NCBI RefSeq assembly: GCF_002270055.1
Contig: NZ_NIBG01000005.1
Coordinates: forward strand, 80,040-144,039
DNA length: 64,000 nucleotides
Source of the DNA: Anaeromicrobium sediminis
GTDB taxonomy: Bacteria > Bacillota > Clostridia > Peptostreptococcales > Thermotaleaceae
Reading direction: 5' to 3'
Shown here: one piece after another, positions 25,192-33,779 of the stretch
Position numbering within the stretch: position 1 is the first letter of the stretch
Layout: each line of letters opens with the position of its first letter
The notes under the pieces: model-generated
Database searches by the model: none
Seen by the model: the letters and a program-made list of their open reading frames with translations, nothing else
What the model was told of the DNA's origin: nothing
Translations under genes and position numbers: made by a program

Positions 25192-26292
25192 ATGAGTAGA
25201 GAAGTAATTTCAGATAGACAAGGAATAGTATTAGTAGTATTGTTTGTAATGGGAAGTACTTTACTAATGGGTACTGGAGGGGATGCTGGTAAAGACTCTT
25301 GGATAGCAATTATAGTAGGAATAATTATTGCATTTCCCATTTTAATGATTTATGCAAAAATACTTGCTACTTTCCCTGGAAAAGATTTATTTCATATACT
25401 TGAATGTGTTTTTGGTAAATTCTTAGGAAAATGTATTTCCATATTATATACATGGCTTGCCTTTCATTTAGGCGTATTAGTTCTTAGAAATTTTGGTGAG
25501 TTTGTATCTACTGTGTCATTATTGAAAACTCCTATGACTGTAACTATAATAGGTCTTGCCATATTGTGTATTTGGGGTGTAATAAATGGAATTGAGGTAT
25601 TAGCTAGATGGGCACAAATCACTTTAAATATACTTCTGGTATTGGTAACTTTAACTATATTGTTGTTAATACCAAATATGGATATAAACAGGATAATGCC
25701 TATTTTATCAGATGGTATGAAGCCCATATTTAGAGGAGCCTTTTCAGCTTTTTCATTTCCATTTGCTGAAACGATTATGTTTTGTCTTGTTTTTTCATCA
25801 TTAAAGGATAGTAAATCTCCATACAAAGTTTATACAGGGGGATTAGTAATAGGAGGATTTGTTGTCCTTGTTACAGCTTTTACAGAAATGCTCGTTTTAG
25901 GAGAAGTGAATTATACTGAATTATTTTTTCCTGCCTATAGTGCGGTTAGCAGAATAGATATTGGAGATATTATACAAAGATCAGAGATCATAGTGTCAAT
26001 ATCTTTTATGGGAGGGGGATTTATTAAAATATGTATATGTCTTATGGGAGCATGTAAAGGCATTGAAAAGGTTTTTGGACTGAAAGACTATAGATATATA
26101 GTAGTGCCAGTTGGTTTATTAATGATTAATTTATCTAATATAATTTATAATAATGTAAGAGAGATGACCCAGTGGGCTTTCAACATATGGCCTTACTATG
26201 CAATTGTATTTCAAGTAATTTTACCTATAATAATCCTTCTTGTTATCCAAATAAGGAAGAAGAAATTTAAGGGGGTGGGTGGATGTGATTGA
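25192..26292 (+). CDS. GerAB/ArcD/ProY family transporter (orphan spore germination permease)
   Basis: 366 residues, about ten transmembrane helices, member of the endospore germination B-subunit family in the APC superfamily (opening: ISDRQGIVLVVLFVMGSTLL). In germinant receptors the B subunit binds the small germinant and works with GerA and GerC proteins; neither is adjacent here. It is therefore an orphan GerB, or a repurposed transporter. Strong GGAGGAAAAG site. Its 3' end overlaps the start of a LysR regulator by 14 bases, so the two are translated together, an unusual partnership. It supports a spore-forming host. Confidence 0.82.
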   Translation: MSREVISDRQGIVLVVLFVMGSTLLMGTGGDAGKDSWIAIIVGIIIAFPILMIYAKILATFPGKDLFHILECVFGKFLGKCISILYTWLAFHLGVLVLRNFGEFVSTVSLLKTPMTVTIIGLAILCIWGVINGIEVLARWAQITLNILLVLVTLTILLLIPNMDINRIMPILSDGMKPIFRGAFSAFSFPFAETIMFCLVFSSLKDSKSPYKVYTGGLVIGGFVVLVTAFTEMLVLGEVNYTELFFPAYSAVSRIDIGDIIQRSEIIVSISFMGGGFIKICICLMGACKGIEKVFGLKDYRYIVVPVGLLMINLSNIIYNNVREMTQWAFNIWPYYAIVFQVILPIIILLVIQIRKKKFKGVGGCD

Positions 26293-27166
26293 TTTAAAAC
26301 TGTTAACCTTTATAACTGTAGCTAAAATAAAAAATTTTACACGAGCTGCTCGTATTTTAAATATAACCCAACCAGCTGTATCGCAGCATATAAGAGCCTT
26401 AGAACAATATTATAATGTGAAACTTTTACATAAAGATGGAAAAGAAATGAAGGTAACACAAGAAGGAAAATTATTATTAAAGTATGCTCTAGAGCTAGAA
26501 AGAATAAGTAAAATGATAAAAATTGAACTAAATAATAAATCATCCATAATAAATAGATATTTTGTAGGGGCCACATTAACAATAGGAGGTTATGTACTTC
26601 CTGAAATTATAGGTAAATACAGAAGGTTGCATGAAAATACAGATATTATTCTGTATGTGGAAAATACTCAGTCCATAATAAAAAGATTATTTAGTGGTGA
26701 TATTAGTTTAGGAGTTGTGGAAGGACCCTTTAATAAATCCAAAGTAAAGTATAAAAAATTTAAAGATGATGAACTGGTATTAGCCCTTTCTCCTGATCAT
26801 GACCTTGCTAATGAAAAATCAGTGACCATTGAGGACGTTTTAAAGAATAAGCTCATTTTAAGGGAAGAAGGATCTGGCACGAGAAAGTTCTTTGAGAACA
26901 AGTTAATAGAGGCTGGTTATAACTTAGAGGATATGAATATATATATGGAAATTGGAAACATAACCGCATTGATTTCTTTAGTAGAGGCTAATATAGGATG
27001 TACAATTATTTCAAAGGAGGCCATAAAAGGTTCTTTAGAATCTAATAAGCTTAAGGTAATTCCAATAGATAATTTTAAGATTATTAGAGAATTTAATTTC
27101 ATATATTTAGATCATATTCATGAAACATTTATAAATGATTTTATTAGATTTTGCAATAAAAACTAA
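26279..27166 (+). CDS. LysR-family transcriptional regulator (YeiE/CysB-like context)
   Basis: 295 residues: winged helix-turn-helix at 1-62 (NFTRAARILNITQPAVSQHIRAL) and a LysR substrate-binding domain (about 90-290; GSGTRKFFENKLIEAG is the effector-site loop). The GTG at 26279 or GTG at 26285 may be the start; the latter gives the classical MIDLKLLTF opening and lies about ten bases after AAGGGGG. It overlaps the GerAB gene and precedes yeiH by 112 bases. LysR next to YeiH is a widely kept pair (YeiE-YeiH in enterics), so control of yeiH is likely. Confidence 0.88.
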   Translation: MDVIDLKLLTFITVAKIKNFTRAARILNITQPAVSQHIRALEQYYNVKLLHKDGKEMKVTQEGKLLLKYALELERISKMIKIELNNKSSIINRYFVGATLTIGGYVLPEIIGKYRRLHENTDIILYVENTQSIIKRLFSGDISLGVVEGPFNKSKVKYKKFKDDELVLALSPDHDLANEKSVTIEDVLKNKLILREEGSGTRKFFENKLIEAGYNLEDMNIYMEIGNITALISLVEANIGCTIISKEAIKGSLESNKLKVIPIDNFKIIREFNFIYLDHIHETFINDFIRFCNKN

Positions 27167-27278
27167 AGAATACTACATAAGAATTTCTTATAAATACATA
27201 AAAAATTATAATTTTATCTTATGTTTTCATAATGATATAATTACCTTGCAAATTCATATGTAGAAGGGGTGATTATAA

Positions 27279-28262
27279 ATGAAAGATATTAAAAAATACA
27301 TACCTGGTATTATTTTTGTTCTAGGAATTTCTTATTTATCCATGTTTATAAATGACTTATTTAAAAGTTATATAAATATTGAAGCTCTTACAATTGCCAT
27401 AATCATAGGGATTATTTACAACAATACAGTAGGGACTCAAGATATTTTTAAAAAGGGTGTGACCTTTTCTTTAAAAAAGCTCCTTAAAATAGGAATAGTT
27501 TTATTAGGTTTCAAGCTTAATATTTATGCCGTATTAGAACTAGGACCTAAAATATTAATCATGGTGTTAGTGTATGTTCCATTTGCATTAACTTTATCTA
27601 TAATATTAGGAAAAATATTTAAAGTAAATAAAAAATTAGCCACATTAATAGGTGTAGGAACCAGTATATGTGGTGCATCGGCAGTAGTTGCCATGGCTCC
27701 TTGTATAAATGCAGATGATGATGATTCAGTAATTTCCGTATCTATTGTAAGTCTCTTAGGTGCACTTGGAGTAATAATATATTCAGGAATTGCTACAAGT
27801 TCCATAAATATAAGTGCAACTCAATATGGAGTATGGTCTGGCCTTTCTCTTCACGGTGTGGCCCATGCCCTGGCAGCAGCATTTGCCCTTGGGGATACAG
27901 CTGGAGAAATTGGAACTATTGTTAAAATGACAAGGGTATTAATGATGGTTCCTGTATCAATAATATTAAGTTCTATTTTTAATAAAGAAAGTATAGGAAA
28001 TAAGAAAGCTAAGTTTCCCATGTATGTCCTATACTTTATTTTAGCTGGTATTATAAACTCATTTAAAATAATTCCAGTAAATATTACTAGCATTTTAACA
28101 AAGGGAAGTTCCCTATTAATACTTATGGCCATGACAGCAATGGGATTATCAGTTAATTTTAAAAGTATTGTAAATAAGGGAATAAAGTCATTAGTAATAG
28201 GAACCATACTTTTTATAATTCTTTCCACTTTGAGTTTAATTACTATTCTTAACTTTATATAA
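27279..28262 (+). CDS. YeiH/UPF0324 family membrane protein, putative sulfite/sulfate exporter
   Basis: 327 residues with about ten helices. The family signature region GVGTSICGASAVVAMAPCIN lies near residue 128 and SGLSLHGVAHALAAAF near 190. Members are annotated as putative sulfate exporters; links to sulfite and taurine-derived sulfite exist in other bacteria. An asrABC sulfite reductase in the same window gives the proposal context, though 12 kb apart. It is directly downstream of a LysR regulator. AAGGGGTGA ribosome site; followed by a strong terminator. Confidence 0.82.
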   Translation: MKDIKKYIPGIIFVLGISYLSMFINDLFKSYINIEALTIAIIIGIIYNNTVGTQDIFKKGVTFSLKKLLKIGIVLLGFKLNIYAVLELGPKILIMVLVYVPFALTLSIILGKIFKVNKKLATLIGVGTSICGASAVVAMAPCINADDDDSVISVSIVSLLGALGVIIYSGIATSSINISATQYGVWSGLSLHGVAHALAAAFALGDTAGEIGTIVKMTRVLMMVPVSIILSSIFNKESIGNKKAKFPMYVLYFILAGIINSFKIIPVNITSILTKGSSLLILMAMTAMGLSVNFKSIVNKGIKSLVIGTILFIILSTLSLITILNFI

Positions 28263-28276
28263 ACAATAAAAGAGAT

Positions 28277-28312
28277 AAAGATATGAAAAGTTACTTTTCA
28301 TATCTTTTTTAT
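28277..28312 (+). terminator. Intrinsic terminator after yeiH
   Basis: AAAGATATGAAAAG and CTTTTCATATCTTT form a 13-14 bp stem with a tiny loop and a T-run, immediately before structured element copy 1. Confidence 0.92.
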
Positions 28313-28317
28313 CCCTA

Positions 28318-28480
28318 AGGAAATTATAATATGTCAAAATCTGTGGATAAAAAATGAAGGGGTTGTAGGGGAAAAATTCCCCTACCTCTTTAAAGGAGGA
28401 TGTTCAGATTGCAAGAGCAATCGTCGGAGGGAACCATAGGGTTCCATAACGAATCATACGAAGTATGACTTTTTTTATTT
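28318..28480 (+). ncRNA. Structured RNA-like element, copy 1
   Basis: About 160 bases, closely similar to 31518-31674. It opens with a TATAAT-containing segment (AGGAAATTATAATATG), then a conserved purine-rich stretch, four hairpins in tandem and a T-run. Hairpins: H1 GTAGGGGAA/TTCCCCTAC (28365-28385), H2 GATTGC/GCAATC (28407-28422), H3 GGAACC/GGTTCC with loop ATAG (28430-28445), H4 TCATAC/GTATGA (28454-28468) followed by CTTTTTTT. H2 and H4 differ from copy 2 by compensating changes, which argues for a selected RNA fold. It may be a free small RNA with its own promoter and terminator, or a leader of the propeller gene 54 bases downstream, or a mobile palindromic repeat. No known class recognised. 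Confidence 0.55.
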
Positions 28481-28533
28481 TGAAGGTTTTTAGCAAAATT
28501 TGTAGAAATTAATCTTTAGTAGGAGGCGTTCTT

Positions 28534-29895
28534 ATGAAGAAATTGATTATACTATTATTTGCCCTATTCATGTGCCTTAGTTCTATTGTAGCCTATGGGG
28601 ATGAGGAATTAGAAAAATTAAAGTTTACAATTTATGTTCCACAGGATGAAATCCTATTAAAATCCGGTTTTGCCAATAAGGATGAAGATATATATGTGGT
28701 AACAATGAAAGAAGAAAAATTAGATGTATTTAAAAAATATAAATTTAAATTAATGATCTACGACAGAAATACTGGAAAAAATAAGAACACAAAGACTATG
28801 GAGACTAAGGAGTTAGTACCCCATTATTCCATAAAGGGTAAAGTGGATAATAATTTTAAATATCTAATGGTATATAAGTATTTGAACAAGGGAACAGAAA
28901 ATAAAATAGATATATATGATTTAAATGAATTTAAACTTTTAAAAACTATTTCAATAAATGAAGAGAATAGGGGAAGACAATCTTTCATAAGTTTTTCAGA
29001 GGATAGTAAATATTTAATATACCCAATGGGTCCTAGGAAAAAAGCTTTTATGGAAGAAAGTAATAATATAAAATTACCTAGACTTACTAATTTAATCTTA
29101 TATGATTTAGAAAATATGAAACAATTAAAATACATAAGTATAGAAGAAAAATTCCAAAGTGACCCAATTCAAATTGAAAATATAGTTTTATCTGGTGATG
29201 GGAAAAAGATATTTTATGATGGAGTATATTTATACTATAATGGCAAAAAACGTTATTATACAAAGAGCTATTATCATGTAAAGAAAATAATAGATGTGGA
29301 AAAGTATATAATAAAGGATATTAAAGTAGATCCCAAATATGGACCCTTTAAAAATGTAGAATTTATAAACAGTAAAAACGTACTAATGGCTCATTATGAT
29401 GTGGGGAATGTATCCATATATGGATTTAATAATATGGATGGAAGTATGAAGTATAATGCCACTTATAAGAGAAGTATAAATAGTGATTGGACATTAATGG
29501 GTAGTGCCTTAACCTTAGATAAATCTAAAATAATAGGACTATATTCTGATAAAACTTTAAGAATATTAAATTCTTATACGGGGAAAAAAATAAGTAGTAT
29601 GAAACTGGAAAATCCAAGCACCTTACCCATATTTGTGGCTACAGACGAATTAATATTTATACCAGCCTTTTTAAAGTATGGAGAAGATGTTAGTATGCCT
29701 AGTGAGTTTTATAATGTGGTAGATATAAAAAATGGACTAGTAAAGGACAAGATTAAGAATAAGAAAATTGCCCATATACTTAGTATTAGTCATGATAAGG
29801 AAGTTATTTTATCTGGGGAAGGTCTATTTTGGGATAATGAACTGTCTAATAATATATATGTGTGGGATGTAAGTAAATTAACTAATAGAAAGTAG
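28534..29895 (+). CDS. Exported WD40-like beta-propeller protein, unknown function
   Basis: 453 residues. A clear Sec signal peptide (MKKLIILLFALFMCLSSIVA, cut likely after AYG near residue 22) means it is exported; no lipobox, LPxTG or transmembrane anchor is seen. The rest is repeated beta-strand units with weak propeller pattern (for example FSEDSKYLIYP, LSGDGKKIFYDG, LTLDKSKIIGLYSDKTLRIL and the final NIYVWDVSK), suggesting a seven-bladed or similar WD40-like fold. Very rich in Lys, Tyr and Asn. It sits 54 bases after structured element copy 1. Function not recognised; binding of extracellular protein or surface component is the neutral guess. Confidence 0.7.
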   Translation: MKKLIILLFALFMCLSSIVAYGDEELEKLKFTIYVPQDEILLKSGFANKDEDIYVVTMKEEKLDVFKKYKFKLMIYDRNTGKNKNTKTMETKELVPHYSIKGKVDNNFKYLMVYKYLNKGTENKIDIYDLNEFKLLKTISINEENRGRQSFISFSEDSKYLIYPMGPRKKAFMEESNNIKLPRLTNLILYDLENMKQLKYISIEEKFQSDPIQIENIVLSGDGKKIFYDGVYLYYNGKKRYYTKSYYHVKKIIDVEKYIIKDIKVDPKYGPFKNVEFINSKNVLMAHYDVGNVSIYGFNNMDGSMKYNATYKRSINSDWTLMGSALTLDKSKIIGLYSDKTLRILNSYTGKKISSMKLENPSTLPIFVATDELIFIPAFLKYGEDVSMPSEFYNVVDIKNGLVKDKIKNKKIAHILSISHDKEVILSGEGLFWDNELSNNIYVWDVSKLTNRK

Positions 29896-29938
29896 GAATA
29901 GGCTATCCTATTCCTCTTCGAATTTTTTTGATATAATT
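29896..29938 (+). terminator. Hairpin/terminator after propeller gene
   Basis: GGAATAGG/CCTATTCC with CTAT loop, then TCTTCGAATTTTTTT. Confidence 0.7.
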
Positions 29939-29957
29939 ATTAAAAAGGTGATTTGGA

Positions 29958-30182
29958 GTGAAAAACATGATCATGATATATGTATTATCCTTATTTTTTG
30001 TAATATTAGGAGCACTGTTCGTATCTTTAGGCATGTTATTTGTAAACTATGAATTATCTCCATTAAAAAGAATAGTTAATAAAGAATTAGTTTATAAAAG
30101 TAACAAATTAGGAGTGCAAGTAATGGTTCCTGGGGCCATATTGGTAATGATGGCCTTTTGGATAATAATTAAATTCAATTAA
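29958..30182 (+). CDS. Small two-helix membrane protein, unknown
   Basis: 74 residues with two hydrophobic helices (about 3-28 and 50-72) joined by a basic loop (SPLKRIVNKELVYKSNK). GTG start after AAAAAGGTGA; an ATG three codons later is possible. It converges on the MFS gene, and the two stop codons share bases (TAA at 30180-30182 against the opposite-strand stop at 30179-30181). No family recognised. Confidence 0.6.
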   Translation: MKNMIMIYVLSLFFVILGALFVSLGMLFVNYELSPLKRIVNKELVYKSNKLGVQVMVPGAILVMMAFWIIIKFN

Positions 30183-31351
30183 CCAGCTGAAATCTTAGCT
30201 GGTTTTGTTTTTTTTATTAATAATATACTTAAAGCTCCTATAAACATATAAATTATTAAGCTACCAAATCCAACTTTTATACCGTATAAGTCTCCTATTT
30301 CTCCTACAGACCAGATAAATACATATTGAAGTATACCCCCAGCCATGCAAATAAACCCTATCAAATCTGAACTATCATCACCAAACTCCTCTTGCATCAT
30401 GGACATCATAACTGGGAACATGGAACAAGTGAGTAGGCCTGTTAAAGATATAAAAACAAGTTTTTTTGTTAGAAAGCTTAAAAGTATTAATATGAAATTT
30501 CCAATAAAAGAAATTAACATACTTTTATAAGAATCTATATAATTGAGTAATTTACCATATATGATCCTACCTATTGGAAAGCTGCCTAAAAATATGGTTA
30601 AATATTTTGCTGCTTCTATCTCCGTTAAGTTTTTAGTTTGTCTTGCAAAGATTACAAACCAAGTGCCTACGCCGTACTCCCAAATTTGTGCGCATATGAA
30701 CATGAGAATGTATAACCATACTATATAACTTCCATATTTAAATCTTTTATTGGAGATACTTTTTTCTACAGCATTATTAAAATCATTATTTTTTTTGTTA
30801 TAGCTATTACTTATGAATAGAATTATTATTAATATAAAAGCTGGTATACTAGACATGGCCATTATGAATTGCCATGAAAAGCCAATATTAACTAATTGAC
30901 TTATAACTGTAGGACCAACACTCATTCCAAGGGCTGCTCCTAGATGAAGATTCATAAGAACCTTTCCACGAGAATCTCCTGCTAAAAGACCTGCATACAT
31001 GTTTAATACAAGGGTGCATACTCCAAAACCAAACATAAAAAGTATGAAGAGAAAATTGAAAAGTGCAATACTTTTTACAAAAATCATGGAAAAGATACTG
31101 GCACCTGATATGAATAAACCTATAATTAGTGAATTGTTATATCCCAATCTTTTTGAGAAGATACCTGTTATATAAGTTGAAATTTGCATGACTATTCCAG
31201 AAATTAACACTAAAGTGGCTATATGACTATAATCAAGAGAGTATTCTTGTTGAACAATAGAAAATATATTAGTACGAAGAGACGATATATAGCATATTTC
31301 TCCATAGGTTAAAAAAAGTAAAAATAATGTGGATTTCTTTTTAAATTCCAT
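30179..31351 (-). CDS. Major facilitator superfamily transporter
   Basis: 390 residues with 12 predicted helices in two sets of six. Substrate not recognisable; the glycine- and charge-bearing loops (TGIFSKRLGYNNSLIIG in loop 2-3, YGKLLNYIDSYKSM in loop 8-9) follow the MFS pattern. ATG at 31351 after GAAGGGAG. The gene is convergent with the small membrane protein and overlaps it by four bases, with the shared terminator hairpin lying inside its own last codons. Divergent from the sigma-54 activator across a gap containing structured element copy 2. Confidence 0.82.
   Translation of the reverse strand: MEFKKKSTLFLLFLTYGEICYISSLRTNIFSIVQQEYSLDYSHIATLVLISGIVMQISTYITGIFSKRLGYNNSLIIGLFISGASIFSMIFVKSIALFNFLFILFMFGFGVCTLVLNMYAGLLAGDSRGKVLMNLHLGAALGMSVGPTVISQLVNIGFSWQFIMAMSSIPAFILIIILFISNSYNKKNNDFNNAVEKSISNKRFKYGSYIVWLYILMFICAQIWEYGVGTWFVIFARQTKNLTEIEAAKYLTIFLGSFPIGRIIYGKLLNYIDSYKSMLISFIGNFILILLSFLTKKLVFISLTGLLTCSMFPVMMSMMQEEFGDDSSDLIGFICMAGGILQYVFIWSVGEIGDLYGIKVGFGSLIIYMFIGALSILLIKKTKPAKISAG
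30181..30215. terminator. Bidirectional hairpin inside the MFS 3' end
   Basis: AACCAGCT/AGCTGGTT with an eight-base loop followed by TTGTTTTTTTT on the + strand. It terminates the small membrane protein gene while coding for the last residues of the MFS protein. Confidence 0.8.
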
Positions 31352-31486
31352 AGAAATTCTCCCTTCTTAAAATTCAATATTATGAGAGTAATTGTGAATA
31401 TTTATAACATTAATTAATTATATATTAGCAATTTCCAAATATCAACAATTAGCATATGACATAAACTGAATAATTTAATTAACTGG

Positions 31487-31512
31487 GCAGGTCATTTGAT
31501 CTGCCTTTTTTA
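31487..31512 (+). terminator. Terminator-like hairpin before structured element copy 2
   Basis: GGCAGGTC/GATCTGCC with ATTT loop and TTTTTT. No + strand gene lies directly upstream, so it is either an orphan terminator or a 5' part of the structured element: copy 1 is also preceded by a hairpin plus T-run. Confidence 0.7.
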
Positions 31513-31517
31513 TCACA

Positions 31518-31674
31518 AAGGAAATTATAATATCTCAAAATCTGTGGATAAAAAATGAAGGGGGTGTAGGGGAAGGATTCCCCTGCCTCTTTAAAGGAGG
31601 GTGCTCAGCAACTTTGGTTGCGTCGAATGGAACCATAGGGTTCCATAGCGAAGCATACGGAGTATGCTTTTTTA
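31518..31674 (+). ncRNA. Structured RNA-like element, copy 2
   Basis: Second copy of the element at 28318-28480. H1 GTAGGGGAA/TTCCCCTGC (31566-31586, one G-U), H2 GCAAC/GTTGC (31608-31621) with a stem sequence different from copy 1 but still paired and still framed by TCA and GTCG, H3 GGAACC/GGTTCC (31629-31644), H4 GCATAC/GTATGC (31653-31667, end pair changed from T-A to G-C) and a T-run. It ends 61 bases before the AGGAGG-led sigma-54 activator gene. The rest of the 31352-31741 gap is AT-rich with no gene. Confidence 0.55.
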
Positions 31675-31741
31675 TTAAAAAAAGGGAATTGAAAGAAAAT
31701 ACAGAAATTTTAATATATTATCTAAGTAGGAGGAATTGTCT

Positions 31742-33655
31742 TTGAATAAAACGGATTATATAAAGCGTTCTTTTAACCGGTGTAGAGAATATGAAATAAA
31801 TAAAGATAGAGTGTATAGCAAAAAAATATTAAATAGTGAAGATCTGTATGTAAGGCATGAATACAGGAGAGAACTAATAATAGCGGCAGAGCCCTTTATG
31901 GATCAATTGTATAATTTTGTAAAAGGGTCTAGTTTTTTCTCTGTATTAACAGACGAGGAAGGTTGTATTCTTACAGTTATAGGAGATGAAGAAATATTAT
32001 CAGATGCCTTTTCTTTAAAGATGATACCAGGGGCTTTCATGAATGAAGAAAATATAGGAACTAATGCCATGGGTACTGCCATAGCTGAAAATAGACCTAT
32101 ACAAGTATCGGCAGATGAACATTTCATAGAGGCATATCATAGATGGACCTGTTCGGGAGCACCTATAAAAGATGAGAATGGGAACATAATAGGGTCCTTA
32201 GATTTAACTGGATATAGTGAAAATGTTCACTCACATACTCTGGGCATGGTAGTGGCAGCGGCCAATGCCATAGAAAAAATGTTAGAAATAAATAGGTATA
32301 ATGAAGAACTTAAGAATAATAAAATATTTGTAGAGACCATAATAGACTCCATTCCCTTTGGAATAATCACATGCGATCCTTATGGAAGTATCATATCTGC
32401 CAATAAGGAAACTTTAAAAATGTTTGGATATGATGAAGAAAATATGGAAGGGTTAGAAATAAAAAATATATTTTCCAATTGGGAGAAGGTTAAAAATTCC
32501 TTTGAAGAGGGAGAAACTACTTTCAATGAGGATGTAATAATAAATGCCAAAACTAATAAGGTATATTTTAATTTAACAGCATATCCTATAAAAGATGTTA
32601 AGGGTGAAATAAATAATATAGTTTATATATTTAAAGATGTTAAAAGGGATAGAAAATCCATAAATAAAATATTAGAAAGTAAGGCAATCTACACCTTCGA
32701 TAAGATTATAGGTGAGAATAGATTTTTTATCCAAGCAGTAGAATTTGCTAAAAAGGTTGCAGATAGTAAATCTACCATACTGATTATGGGAGAGAGTGGA
32801 ACGGGAAAGGAAGTATTTGCCCAAGGAATACAAAACCATGGTAAAAGAAAAAATGAACCATTTGTTGCCATAAATTGTGGGGCTATTCCAAAGAGTTTAA
32901 TTGAGTCAGAACTATTTGGGTATGAAGAGGGAGCTTTCACTGGTGCCAAAAGGGGAGGCCAATTGGGTAAGTTTGAACTTGCCAATAAGGGAACCATATT
33001 CTTAGATGAAATAGGTGAGATGCCACTAGACATGCAGACTAGACTTTTAAGAGTTATAGAAGAGGGAACTGTAAATCGTATTGGAAGTGGAAAGTCTATA
33101 CCTGTGGATGTGAGAATAATTGCAGCTACCCATAAGGATTTATTTGAGGAAGTTAAGAAGGGCGATTTCAGAAAGGATTTATTTTATAGATTAAATGTGC
33201 TACCCATTAGATTACCACCATTAAGAGATAGAAAAGAAGATATTCCCCTTTTAATAGAATACTTCATGAAAAAGATTAGTAAAAAATTAAATAAAAGACC
33301 CGTTGAAATCAATAAGGAGTATATGGAATTTTTAATAAACTACGAATGGCCAGGGAATATAAGGGAGCTTGAAAATCTAATTGAATTAGTAATTAATACG
33401 GAAAATATTCCAATAGATTTAAACAATAAATCCATATCCATAGAAAGCATAAAGAATTTTAAGGAACACAATGTACCAACTTTAGAAGAAGTAGAAAAGC
33501 GCCATATTAAAAATGTACTTACTAAATTTAAAGGGTGTGTTGCACTATCAGCTAAAGCCTTAGACATAGGAAGAAATACTTTATATAGGAAAATAAGAAA
33601 ATATAATATTAATTGTTCACAAATGGAACAAAGTGCCAAAATGGAACAAAAATAA
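31742..33655 (+). CDS. Sigma-54-dependent activator (GAF-PAS-AAA+-Fis), probable AOR operon regulator
   Basis: 637 residues. N-terminal AcoR-type GAF region (about 50-185), PAS (about 200-305), AAA+ domain (about 325-565) with Walker A GESGTGKE, the sigma-54 contact loop GAFTGAKRGGQ and Walker B GTIFLDEIGEMPLD, and a Fis-type helix-turn-helix (about 585-620; LSAKALDIGRNTLYRKIRKY). TTG 31742 sits eight bases after AGGAGG and is preferred over TTG 31736. The tail repeats MEQ (SQMEQSAKMEQK) because the DNA there contains TGTTC/GAACA enhancer boxes. A textbook -24/-12 promoter follows, so it should activate the aldehyde oxidoreductase operon. Signal unknown; an aldehyde or alcohol is plausible. 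Confidence 0.9.
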   Translation: MNKTDYIKRSFNRCREYEINKDRVYSKKILNSEDLYVRHEYRRELIIAAEPFMDQLYNFVKGSSFFSVLTDEEGCILTVIGDEEILSDAFSLKMIPGAFMNEENIGTNAMGTAIAENRPIQVSADEHFIEAYHRWTCSGAPIKDENGNIIGSLDLTGYSENVHSHTLGMVVAAANAIEKMLEINRYNEELKNNKIFVETIIDSIPFGIITCDPYGSIISANKETLKMFGYDEENMEGLEIKNIFSNWEKVKNSFEEGETTFNEDVIINAKTNKVYFNLTAYPIKDVKGEINNIVYIFKDVKRDRKSINKILESKAIYTFDKIIGENRFFIQAVEFAKKVADSKSTILIMGESGTGKEVFAQGIQNHGKRKNEPFVAINCGAIPKSLIESELFGYEEGAFTGAKRGGQLGKFELANKGTIFLDEIGEMPLDMQTRLLRVIEEGTVNRIGSGKSIPVDVRIIAATHKDLFEEVKKGDFRKDLFYRLNVLPIRLPPLRDRKEDIPLLIEYFMKKISKKLNKRPVEINKEYMEFLINYEWPGNIRELENLIELVINTENIPIDLNNKSISIESIKNFKEHNVPTLEEVEKRHIKNVLTKFKGCVALSAKALDIGRNTLYRKIRKYNINCSQMEQSAKMEQK

Positions 33656-33683
33656 AGGGGTAAAAGTGTTCCTAAATGGAACA
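33614..33683 (+). promoter_or_regulatory. Three enhancer-type boxes for the sigma-54 activator
   Basis: Three 17-base boxes of one pattern: TGTTCACAAATGGAACA (33614-33630), AGTGCCAAAATGGAACA (33632-33648) and TGTTCCTAAATGGAACA (33667-33683; perfect TGTTCC/GGAACA inverted repeat). Two lie inside the 3' coding end of the activator. They are 40-110 bases upstream of the -24 element, the usual place for sigma-54 enhancer sites. Confidence 0.78.
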
Positions 33684-33722
33684 AAAAAGCATGGATGTGT
33701 TGAAAAACATATATTAAATTTC

Positions 33723-33738
33723 TTGGCACAAGACTTGC
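33723..33738 (+). promoter_or_regulatory. Sigma-54 (-24/-12) promoter of the AOR operon
   Basis: TTGGCACAAGACTTGC matches the sigma-54 consensus TGGCAC-N5-TTGC exactly, with GG and GC 12 bases apart. Transcription should begin near 33750, giving a leader of about 30 bases before the AOR start at 33780. Confidence 0.88.
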
Positions 33739-33779
33739 GTTTTATATTTGTGTTAATGAAAAAATAAAGGGGGATTATT

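Noticed and set aside
28318-28480. Known 6S, SRP or cyclic-di-GMP riboswitch RNA
   Set aside because: No long rod as in 6S, no SRP tetraloop region and no conserved GEMM core; four short independent hairpins do not fit these classes.
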